Part shown: positions 1 to 5,130 of the stretch, piece by piece
Layout: every line of letters starts with the position of its first letter
Numbering within the stretch: position 1 is the stretch's first letter
Assembly (NCBI GenBank): GCA_965370435.1
Contig: CBDUUP010000090.1
Span: 1 to 13,274 of the forward strand
From: CBDUUP01 sp965370435
GTDB lineage: Bacteria; Chloroflexota; Anaerolineae; Anaerolineales; UBA11579
Reading direction: 5' to 3'
Length of the DNA stretch: 13,274 bases
Position numbers and translations under genes: made by a program
The notes under the pieces: model-generated
Told to the model about the DNA's origin: nothing
What the model saw: the letters and a program-made list of their open reading frames with translations, nothing else
The model's database searches: none

Positions 1-584
1 GTCTTTTCTAATAAAACAGCCTTCGTTTTGATTGTGGGAAGTGCGAGAGCAAAGGCCGATATCCCAAATTCAGAATACTCATTAGCAATACATTTGATTA
101 AACTTTCCACTGCCGCTTTAGCTGAAGTGAAAGGCGCCATATCAGGGTAATTATATGATACTGAATTGCAACTGAAGGCGACTACTTTACCGCCTCCTAA
201 TTTGATCATCAATGGCAACAATGTGTGTAATACACCACACAATGTAAGAATATGACTTTTATACATATCATGGATTTCTGAAAATTCTGTTCGGATGAAT
301 GGTTTATGTCGCCAGAATTTACCCACACTATGAATGATTCCAAAGGGGCCATTAAAATAATTCTCTGCGGCATGTTTTAAAGTTTCGAGGTTTTTACTCT
401 CTGTAAAATCTATGCCATGTAAATAGGAATAGTGATTGCCAAGAGAATAAAAAGCTTTGACTTTGGTTCTTGAGGCTAACAAAATACGATAATCTGATTT
501 ATCTTTTAGTTCATATACAATAGCTTGTCCAATTTCTGAACTAGCGCCAGTAATCAGAATATTCCGAATTTGATGTTCAGCCAT
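1..584 (-). CDS. Short-chain dehydrogenase/reductase (SDR) family protein, 3' end beyond window, catalytic Tyr replaced by Phe
   Basis: An open frame runs from ATG at 584 to the window edge (194 codons, no stop). The N-terminus has the Rossmann dinucleotide-binding signature TGASSEIG (residues 12-19), so it should bind NAD(P)(H). The central segment IIHSVG (83-88) sits where classical SDRs have NNAG. A beta strand with FSCNS (137-141) would supply the catalytic Ser. The usual YxxxK motif reads FTSAK (F152, K156), followed by the typical helix AAVESLIKCIANEYSEFGI and LPTIKT (182-187), which matches the PG-x-x-T region. The Tyr-to-Phe change predicts a lost or altered reductase activity, perhaps cofactor binding only. 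Its start overlaps the stop of the upstream two-TM gene by 8 bp (ATGGCTGA), implying translational coupling. Base composition is AT-rich like that partner and unlike the genes to the right. The SDR fold is fairly certain; substrate and role are unknown. Confidence 0.85.
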   Translation of the reverse strand, partial: MAEHQIRNILITGASSEIGQAIVYELKDKSDYRILLASRTKVKAFYSLGNHYSYLHGIDFTESKNLETLKHAAENYFNGPFGIIHSVGKFWRHKPFIRTEFSEIHDMYKSHILTLCGVLHTLLPLMIKLGGGKVVAFSCNSVSYNYPDMAPFTSAKAAVESLIKCIANEYSEFGISAFALALPTIKTKAVLLEK

Positions 585-1224
585 TTCTCTGCCCCAATCG
601 TTTTTTAACTCGCTTGAACGTCACACTACCGCTCAGTAAAGGTTCTTGGCCTTGCGCACAGTGCGCAAAAAAACCGTTTAACTTTGTCGGGCGCTGGAGT
701 GTACCTCGTTCTACTACGGTTAATTCTTCATAGCCAAGAACTTCTCTAGCAGGGAAATTTTGTTTATCACGATAATTGACAAAGTACGCATATAAAATAG
801 TATCTTCACCCAGAATATTGATTGCCTTTGACCCCCATGTAGGATAATGCTCTTTAACTTCATCTACTTTTAATTTTAAACTTATGCAATCTTGTTTTAA
901 AACAATTCGGTGTTCACTTGTATGGGGGACACTCATAGTTCCCTTGTGTACTTTTTCGTAAACTGTCTCCCCTTCCCAAATACCGTCAAAATCAAATTTT
1001 GCTTTTTCAAGTTTCCATAAAAATTTTCGAATTGTCAATTCACCGGCTATGAAAATTGAAATGAGGACGTATCGATTAGTTAAAAATGAAACAATAATTT
1101 TTGCCCAATTCTCTTTGCCCAAATAATTAGTAATAAACACTGATGAATCAAAGATCACTAACCCAATTATTATCCCTGTCAAGGTTGTCAAACGCCTTCG
1201 ATAATACTCCTTCAACTGCTCCAT
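577..1224 (-). CDS. Two-TM, beta-strand-rich protein resembling Cap15-type (S-2TMbeta) cyclic-nucleotide effector
   Basis: The start is placed at ATG 1224 (215 aa) because an AAAGGAG box lies 9 nt upstream; the frame also opens at 1263 (228 aa) but with no good ribosome site. In the 215-aa numbering, two hydrophobic helices (about 13-35 and 50-65) are joined by a short loop. A cytosolic domain then begins FDGIWEGETVYE and is almost all predicted beta strand: HRIVLKQDCISLKLKV, TILYAYFVNYR, LGYEELTVVERG, and LNGFFAH through a final SGSVTFKRVKK strand. The order (W-x-G strand, xLKQ strand, YAYxxN strand, LxGxF, terminal GxVxxKR strand) matches my recollection of Cap15, the CBASS effector whose beta-barrel binds cyclic dinucleotides and whose helices disrupt the inner membrane. 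No CD-NTase gene is in view, so the CBASS role is inference. Its stop overlaps the downstream SDR start. Alternative: an unrelated two-TM lipocalin-like protein. Confidence 0.6.
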   Translation of the reverse strand: MEQLKEYYRRRLTTLTGIIIGLVIFDSSVFITNYLGKENWAKIIVSFLTNRYVLISIFIAGELTIRKFLWKLEKAKFDFDGIWEGETVYEKVHKGTMSVPHTSEHRIVLKQDCISLKLKVDEVKEHYPTWGSKAINILGEDTILYAYFVNYRDKQNFPAREVLGYEELTVVERGTLQRPTKLNGFFAHCAQGQEPLLSGSVTFKRVKKRLGQRNG

Positions 1225-1232
1225 TTTTAATT

Positions 1233-1240
1233 TCTCCTTT
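1233..1240 (-). promoter_or_regulatory. Ribosome binding site that decides the start of the two-TM gene
   Basis: On the minus strand AAAGGAGA stands 9 nt before ATG 1224 (residue 14 of the longest frame). The region before ATG 1263 has only GATGGTG. The internal start is therefore preferred and gives a 215-aa protein. Confidence 0.6.
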
Positions 1241-1282
1241 GATAGTTCAGTTAGTTTCCTCATTCTACACCATCATCAAGAA

Positions 1283-1339
1283 ATTCACTTGATTTTCAGT
1301 CGCTTCCCTCAGCGAGATGGTTTCATTAGATAAGTGAAT
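1283..1339. repeat. Inverted repeat with nested hairpin upstream of the two-TM/SDR pair
   Basis: ATTCACTT (1283-1290) is perfectly repeated in inverse as AAGTGAAT (1332-1339). Inside it lies a second stem, TCGCT (1300-1304) with AGCGA (1311-1315), around a 6-nt loop. The element lies between the 83-aa gene and the two-TM gene, in the upstream region of the latter, where a promoter, operator or structured leader would be expected. No convincing -35/-10 pair was found. The rest of 1264-1391 shows nothing else I can name. Confidence 0.4.
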
Positions 1340-1391
1340 GCTACCCAGACCCGGCTAAAGCCTCGAATCCGAGTTATTTTGTTTTCATCCT

Positions 1392-1643
1392 TCATTCTTC
1401 CCCTCCATCCTCCTCTTTGTTCTTATTCCGGTTCCAGATTTTCTTGGCGGTTCGGAACCGTCCGGAAGACTGTCGGGGTTCGGCGCCGCGGATCAACAGG
1501 ATGGCGCCGATGGCGACTAAAAACAACCCGGCAAAGAGCATGTTGAACTGGGGCTGCTTGCCCAAGTCGGAGAGGAAAAATAGGAAGATCAGAAAGATCC
1601 CTATTACGACCAAGAATTGTCCAAACCGTCCGCCAATTGACAT
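1392..1643 (-). CDS. Small two-TM membrane protein of unknown function, 83 aa
   Basis: ATG 1643 is preceded by AAAGGA about 7 nt upstream, so the start is well supported. The protein has two hydrophobic helices, about residues 9-27 (FLVVIGIFLIFLFFLSDL) and 34-52 (NMLFAGLFLVAIGAILLIRG), joined by a short QPQF-containing loop. A basic stretch (RFRTAKKIWNRNKNK) and an acidic end (EEDGGEE) follow. By the positive-inside rule the C-terminal tail should be cytosolic. It starts 51 nt after the stop of the P5C dehydrogenase gene, with a hairpin between, and is probably read through from it. GC content is like that of the genes to its right. I do not recognise a family. Overlapping frames on both strands lack ribosome sites and look like shadows. 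Confidence 0.7.
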   Translation of the reverse strand: MSIGGRFGQFLVVIGIFLIFLFFLSDLGKQPQFNMLFAGLFLVAIGAILLIRGAEPRQSSGRFRTAKKIWNRNKNKEEDGGEE

Positions 1644-1656
1644 GGGAAAGTCCTTT

Positions 1657-1686
1657 GCGGCCTCCTGCCTTTCGGGGGGAGGCCGC
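1657..1686 (-). other. RNA hairpin with GAAA tetraloop between the dehydrogenase and the 83-aa gene
   Basis: A 9-bp perfect stem, GCGGCCTCC with GGAGGCCGC on the minus strand, encloses an inner CC-GAAA-GG hairpin, separated by a 2x2 internal loop (CC/CA). It ends just before the AAAGGA ribosome site of the 83-aa gene. No T-tract follows on either strand, so it is not a standard intrinsic terminator. A transcript-stabilising or attenuating element is more likely. Confidence 0.5.
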
Positions 1687-1694
1687 CCATTGTC

Positions 1695-3275
1695 CTATTC
1701 TATGAGGGTGTGAATTTGCTCGTGCATGTAGGTTTGCAGGTAGTGATGGCCGCCCGCGTTCCGGCCGGATGAGCCGGAGGCTTTCCATCCGCCGAAGGGC
1801 TGGAAGCCGGGCCATGCGCCGGTGGTTGCGCCCTGGGGACGGTTGGCATAGGTCACCCCGGCTTCGATATTCTCGAAGAACCATTTGGTCTCTTCAGTCG
1901 AGCCGTAGAAACCGGCGGTGAGGCCGTAATCCACGTCGTTGGCGATCTGCATGGCCTCGTCCAGGCTGGCGACTTTGTGGAGCATGGTGATGGGCAGGAA
2001 CATCTCGTGTTTCCAGAGGCGGTGATCCAGAGGCACATCGGCGGCGATGGTCGGCTCGCAGTAGTACCCTTTGCCGTATTCGCCGTCGGTGAGGGTTTTT
2101 CCGCCGGTCAGGAAGGCGCCCGCCTGGGAGAGTTCCTCGGTGAAGGCAGTGAAATCATTGTAGGAGGCCTGATTGATGACCGGCCCCATGAAGGAGGTTT
2201 TTTCGCAGGGGTCGGCCACCACCAGTTCTTGGGTGATCTGGGTGATCTTCTCTACCAACTCATCATAGACCGGCTCCTCGACCAGGATGCGGGAGCAGGC
2301 CGAGCATTTTTGCCCTTGCAGGCCGAAAGCCGAGCGCACGATACCCTGGGCGGCGCGGTCCAGGTCGGCGTTGCGGGAGACGATGGCGGGGTTCTTGCCG
2401 CCCAATTCCAGGATGACCGGGCGGGCGTATTTGCCCTGGGCGTAGGTTCGGTAGATGCCCATGCCCACGTCGTAAGAGCCGGTGAAGGTGATCCCGTCCA
2501 CCTGAGGGCTTTCGATGAGGGCTTGCCCCAGGGTGCGGCCCGGCCCGGTGACGTAGTTGACGACCCCGTTCGGCATCCCGGCGTCGCGGAAGCACTCCAT
2601 GAGCAGGCGCACGGTGAGGGGGGTGTCGGTGGCCGGTTTCATCACCACGGTGTTCCCTCCGGTGAGGGCTGCGCCAACCGGGCCGCCGGTCAGGGCGGCG
2701 GGGAAGTTGAAGGGGCTGATGACCACCCAGACGCCGTAGGGGCGCAGCACAGAGTAGTTGGTGGCTTTGTAGCCCACCAGGGGGTCTTCGCCCATTTTGA
2801 TGCGGTAGCCGTCGTTGGCTTCCATCTGGTCGCAGGCGTAGCGCATCAGGTCGGCGGCTTCGGCGGCGTCGGCCAGGGCTTCCATGCGGTTCTTGCCCAC
2901 CTCCATCGCCAGCACGGCGCCGAACTCGAAGATGCGTTCGTCTATCCGGTCGGCGGCTTTGCGGATCAGGGCGATGCGCTCCTGCCAGGGGGTGCGGCCC
3001 CAGGCCGGGAAGGCTTTTCGGGCCGCGGCCAGGGCGTCTTGGGCGTCTTGGGCGGCGCCTTTCTGGAAGAGGCCCAGCACCATCTCGGTGTTGATGGGGG
3101 AGCGGTCTTCGAATTTCTCTTCGGTGAACCGTTCCTGGCCGTCAATGAACATGCCGTATTCCTGGCCCAGGTTGGCTTTGAGATTGGCTACCTCCTCCTC
3201 GAAGCGGGTGTGCAGTTCGGGGGGCGGGTCGAACATGGTGGCGTAGGTTAGTTTGAATTTACTTTCGGGGGACAT
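1695..3275 (-). CDS. pruA: 1-pyrroline-5-carboxylate dehydrogenase (L-glutamate gamma-semialdehyde dehydrogenase)
   Basis: This aldehyde dehydrogenase oxidises glutamate gamma-semialdehyde (from P5C) to glutamate with NAD+, the last step of proline and arginine/ornithine catabolism, in the cytosol. ATG 3275 (526 aa) is chosen because GGAGG lies 7 nt upstream; the frame stays open to 3437, but that extension would cross the promoter. Hallmarks: SPFNFP with N190, MKPA with K213, the catalytic base in LELGGKNP (E290), and the nucleophile in GQKCSACSR (C324), a form typical of P5C dehydrogenases. Further on come EMFLPI and QPFGGWKASGSSG, like the P5CDH C-terminus. Length fits the stand-alone RocA/PruA type of about 515-545 aa rather than bifunctional PutA. 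No proline dehydrogenase lies in the window. The 83-aa membrane-protein gene follows 51 nt downstream. Substrate assignment is strong but made by motif only. Confidence 0.9.
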   Translation of the reverse strand: MSPESKFKLTYATMFDPPPELHTRFEEEVANLKANLGQEYGMFIDGQERFTEEKFEDRSPINTEMVLGLFQKGAAQDAQDALAAARKAFPAWGRTPWQERIALIRKAADRIDERIFEFGAVLAMEVGKNRMEALADAAEAADLMRYACDQMEANDGYRIKMGEDPLVGYKATNYSVLRPYGVWVVISPFNFPAALTGGPVGAALTGGNTVVMKPATDTPLTVRLLMECFRDAGMPNGVVNYVTGPGRTLGQALIESPQVDGITFTGSYDVGMGIYRTYAQGKYARPVILELGGKNPAIVSRNADLDRAAQGIVRSAFGLQGQKCSACSRILVEEPVYDELVEKITQITQELVVADPCEKTSFMGPVINQASYNDFTAFTEELSQAGAFLTGGKTLTDGEYGKGYYCEPTIAADVPLDHRLWKHEMFLPITMLHKVASLDEAMQIANDVDYGLTAGFYGSTEETKWFFENIEAGVTYANRPQGATTGAWPGFQPFGGWKASGSSGRNAGGHHYLQTYMHEQIHTLIE

Positions 3276-3305
3276 GCAGAAACCTCCGGGAATATGTTGA
3301 GCGGG

Positions 3306-3344
3306 CCGCGGCGTTGGCTTCGTGGAGTGAAGGGAAAGCCGCGG
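3306..3344 (-). other. GC-rich hairpin in the P5C dehydrogenase leader
   Basis: Arms 3306-3312 (CCGCGGC) and 3338-3344 (GCCGCGG) form a perfect 7-bp stem with a 25-nt loop. It lies in the predicted ~90-nt untranslated leader, about 30 nt before the start codon. It could modulate translation. No known riboswitch was recognised. Confidence 0.35.
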
Positions 3345-3374
3345 GCTGCTTGGGGTTAGATTTAATTTGCTTAT

Positions 3375-3403
3375 AGTATATCCGAGGGGTGCGTTCTCGT
3401 CAA
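3375..3403 (-). promoter_or_regulatory. Sigma70-type promoter for the P5C dehydrogenase gene
   Basis: On the minus strand TTGACG (3398-3403, 5 of 6 consensus) and TATACT (3375-3380, 5 of 6) are separated by exactly 17 nt. Transcription should start near 3368, giving a leader of about 90 nt before ATG 3275. Confidence 0.7.
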
Positions 3404-3478
3404 AAGTTTGGGTGGATGTCCTCCTCATCTTGGGCATAGCGGCGCGGCGAGTCCTGCTCCAAAAGAGATCGATGTATC

Positions 3479-3560
3479 GTCAAAAACTTTAACACGAAGG
3501 CACAAAGACACTAAGAAAAACAAAAAATCTCATACCTTTGTGCCTTCGTATCTTTGTGTT
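3479..3560. repeat. Imperfect inverted intergenic repeat, copy 1
   Basis: The arms ACGAAGGCACAAAG (3494-3507) and CTTTGTGCCTTCGT (3536-3549) are a perfect 14-bp inverse pair around a 28-nt A-rich loop. They are preceded by GTCAAAAACTTT (3479-3490). Copy 2 at 4577-4640 has the same flank, loop and overall plan. The element follows the esterase gene and lies upstream of the dehydrogenase promoter. With both hairpins and the promoter it accounts for most of the 347-nt gap 3276-3622. Read on the minus strand, T5 follows the stem by several bases, so weak terminator activity is possible. This CACGAAGACAC-type repeat is, from memory, common in environmental genomes. Confidence 0.75.
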
Positions 3561-3600
3561 GAAAAAATAGAAACGCAATTCAAAAGCGGCTCACACAAAC

Positions 3601-3632
3601 AAAAAATGCCGGGGGACGAAAATCAACTCCCC
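3601..3632 (-). terminator. Possible intrinsic terminator of the esterase gene
   Basis: On the minus strand GGGGA (3628-3632) pairs with TCCCC (3612-3616) around an 11-nt loop that contains the stop codon. After 5 nt a run of six T follows (3601-3606). The stem is short and the T-run is offset, so this is tentative. Confidence 0.35.
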
Positions 3633-4465
3633 AGAAGCAAAAACCTGAATGCCTCCGGCAGGCGGCGCGCCCAGGCCGTCTCGTGGTGGATGGCCCCTTT
3701 CTCCTCGATGTAAAGAAAATCTTTCCCTGGTTGGCAGCCCTTCTCCTGCAAGAGCGCCGCCATCTGGCGGACGGAGGCTAAATACCGTTTTGAGTACAAG
3801 CCCAGCAGCAGGCGGTCAAGGAAGGAATGGGATGCCTCCCTGCCGCCCATGTCCATGTAGAGCATACCGGGAACCATTGCCGCGGCTTTCACGTACTCGT
3901 AGAAGGCGTTTTTTCCGAAATCGAAATACGGACTGATGACGCCCGCCTTGCCGAACACCTCCGGGTGGCGGAAGAAGGCGTAGAGGCTGATCAACCCGCC
4001 CAGCGAGGAACCCATGATCACGGTATTCTCTGGTCCGGCCAGCGTGGGGAAGTCTGAATCAATGCGCGGCTTGACCGTCTCGACCAGGAATTCGAGGTAC
4101 CGGTCTCCCTGCCCGCCTTCTTGATGCCGGTCGGGGAAGGGGGTGTATTCGGCTACTCGCCGCTCCCCCGCGTTGGGCAGGCCCACAACGATAGCCTCAA
4201 TGCCTTCCGAGTGCAACGCCTCCATGGTCTCGTCCACCCGCCATTCCCCGGAGTAACTGGTCTTCTCATCGAAGAGGTTCTGCCCATCGTGCATGTAGAT
4301 GACGGGGTAACGCCGGTCGCTCTGTCCGTAGGAGGGCGGCAGGTAGACCAGAATGTCCCGCCGGTTACCGAGCTGCGGGCTGTCCAACGCGGGCAGCACC
4401 TTCACCATGCCGGTGACGGTGTGGTCGGGGCCGTAAACGTCTTGGTAGTTTTTCCAGTCGTTCAT
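3623..4465 (-). CDS. Alpha/beta-hydrolase esterase (enterochelin-esterase/esterase D-like family)
   Basis: A predicted cytosolic serine ester hydrolase with the esterase (Fes/EstD-like, PF00756) fold. Start chosen at ATG 4465 (280 aa); the frame extends 16 codons to 4513, but neither start has a clear ribosome site and a TATAAT box lies between them. In the 280-aa numbering: an early strand RRDILVYLPPSY (35-46), YPVIYMHDGQNLFD (53-66) with the oxyanion-region HDG, nucleophile elbow GSSLGG (S154), acid candidate D205 in LYMDMGG, and the catalytic His in GAIHHETAW (H260 or H261), followed by RLPEAFRFLL. No signal peptide is visible. The family cleaves diverse esters, including siderophore, acyl-sugar and xenobiotic esters; nothing here fixes the substrate. 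It appears to be a single-gene unit flanked by two related inverted repeats. Confidence 0.85.
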   Translation of the reverse strand: MNDWKNYQDVYGPDHTVTGMVKVLPALDSPQLGNRRDILVYLPPSYGQSDRRYPVIYMHDGQNLFDEKTSYSGEWRVDETMEALHSEGIEAIVVGLPNAGERRVAEYTPFPDRHQEGGQGDRYLEFLVETVKPRIDSDFPTLAGPENTVIMGSSLGGLISLYAFFRHPEVFGKAGVISPYFDFGKNAFYEYVKAAAMVPGMLYMDMGGREASHSFLDRLLLGLYSKRYLASVRQMAALLQEKGCQPGKDFLYIEEKGAIHHETAWARRLPEAFRFLLLGS

Positions 4466-4475
4466 TTCTTTGGGG

Positions 4476-4481
4476 ATTATA
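4476..4481 (-). promoter_or_regulatory. Candidate -10 box of the esterase gene
   Basis: A perfect TATAAT on the minus strand ends 10 nt before ATG 4465. The matching -35 position (GCAAGG) is poor. If used, transcription would start about 4 nt before the ATG, giving a nearly leaderless mRNA, consistent with the missing ribosome site. Confidence 0.35.
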
Positions 4482-4576
4482 AACCAATTTGAGGCATGCC
4501 TTGCGCTCCCCATGCGGTTTGGGCGGGTCTAAAATTATCTTCCCGTTTTATTAGAACTCGCGATGAGTGGTGGACG

Positions 4577-4640
4577 GTCAAAAACTTTACCACGAAGACA
4601 CCAAGACACGAAGAAAAACCAAAAACTTGGTGTCTTGTGT
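4577..4640. repeat. Imperfect inverted intergenic repeat, copy 2
   Basis: Arms AAGACACCAAG (4595-4605) and CTTGGTGTCTT (4626-4636) form an 11-bp perfect stem. The outer CAC/GTG can add 3 pairs across a bulge. The left flank GTCAAAAACTTTACCACGAAG matches copy 1 (3479-3499) closely. Its right end lies directly after the acetyltransferase stop codon (4642). The stem differs from copy 1 at several places, but both arms changed together. Confidence 0.75.
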
Positions 4641-4641
4641 T

Positions 4642-5112
4642 CTATAACGCCAGCTTCATTTCCAACTCGTTCCCTTTTTTGACACCGGTGTGTTCAAAAC
4701 CCAGCTCGCGGTAGAATCCCTCCGGGCTGCCTTCCCCCTCGCTGTGGCTTACGGAGAGTTCGGTTGCGTTGGGGCGGGCGCGGACGTACTCGACCAGCAG
4801 TTCAACCGCCCGGCGGCCAAAGCCCATGCCCTGGTAGCGGGCGTCGATCATGAATCGCCACAGGTAGTATTTTCCCTCTTTAACGTCATCGTGCAGCATG
4901 ATGAATCCGACCGGGGTTTCGCCGGCGTATACGGCCCGGAACCAGGCCTGGGGTGTAAAATGCGCCTGGGCGATCGAGTAGGCATTGTCGGCCACGAAGG
5001 AATTTTGGGATTCGCTGACCGTCAGTTCGCAAATCGCTCGAACGGTCTTGGCGGTGACCTCTCGCAGACTCACGGCCGCTTCCGGGCCTACTGTGGTTTC
5101 ATTTTCGGACAT
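4642..5112 (-). CDS. GNAT-family N-acetyltransferase, BltD/diamine-acetyltransferase-like
   Basis: Predicted to move acetyl from acetyl-CoA to an amine. At 156 aa it matches small GNATs of the spermine/spermidine acetyltransferase type. Visible features: VSLREVTAKTVRAICELTVSESQ at the N-terminus, which resembles BltD; the strand pair VYAGETPVGFIML (61-73) and YYLWRFMIDARYQ (82-94); the acetyl-CoA pyrophosphate motif QGMGFGRRA (94-102); and GFYRELGFEHTG (132-143), the typical GNAT end segment. ATG 5112 has AAGGA 9 nt upstream, inside a palindrome. The gene follows the MFS transporter by 18 nt, so they form an operon like Bacillus blt-bltD, where a polyamine/drug exporter is paired with a polyamine acetyltransferase. 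The amine substrate is inferred; antibiotic or protein acetylation is not excluded. Confidence 0.85.
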   Translation of the reverse strand: MSENETTVGPEAAVSLREVTAKTVRAICELTVSESQNSFVADNAYSIAQAHFTPQAWFRAVYAGETPVGFIMLHDDVKEGKYYLWRFMIDARYQGMGFGRRAVELLVEYVRARPNATELSVSHSEGEGSPEGFYRELGFEHTGVKKGNELEMKLAL

Positions 5113-5124
5113 GGAACATGTTCC
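5113..5124. promoter_or_regulatory. 12-bp perfect palindrome over the acetyltransferase ribosome site
   Basis: GGAACATGTTCC reads the same on both strands. It occupies most of the 18-nt gap between the transporter stop and the acetyltransferase start and overlaps the AAGGA ribosome site. It could be a protein-binding site or, as RNA, hide the ribosome site. It may also be chance. Confidence 0.35.
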
Positions 5125-5130
5125 TTGTAT

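Noticed and set aside
1225..1263. Earlier start of the two-TM protein at ATG 1263
   Set aside because: Only a weak ribosome site is present there; ATG 1224 has AAAGGAG. It is kept as an alternative only.
1345..1375. tRNA-like remnant (CTCGAATCC) near the composition boundary, as a possible attachment site
   Set aside because: No 5-bp T-stem, anticodon arm or acceptor pairing could be formed on either strand; the CTCG-AATC-CGAG mini-hairpin is all that is there.
1423..1884. Minus-strand frame of 153 codons crossing the dehydrogenase end and the 83-aa gene
   Set aside because: It is an out-of-frame shadow with arginine/proline-rich composition spanning two real genes, an intergenic hairpin and two better-supported reading frames.
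1977..3251. Long plus-strand open frame (424 codons) opposite the P5C dehydrogenase gene
   Set aside because: It is antisense to a clear enzyme, rich in G/V/H/Q as expected from the complement of GC-rich codons, has no ribosome site and no recognisable motif.
3276..3437. N-terminal extension of the P5C dehydrogenase to ATG 3437
   Set aside because: The extra 54 residues are low-complexity, cross a strong promoter, and have no ribosome site, whereas ATG 3275 has GGAGG at ideal spacing.
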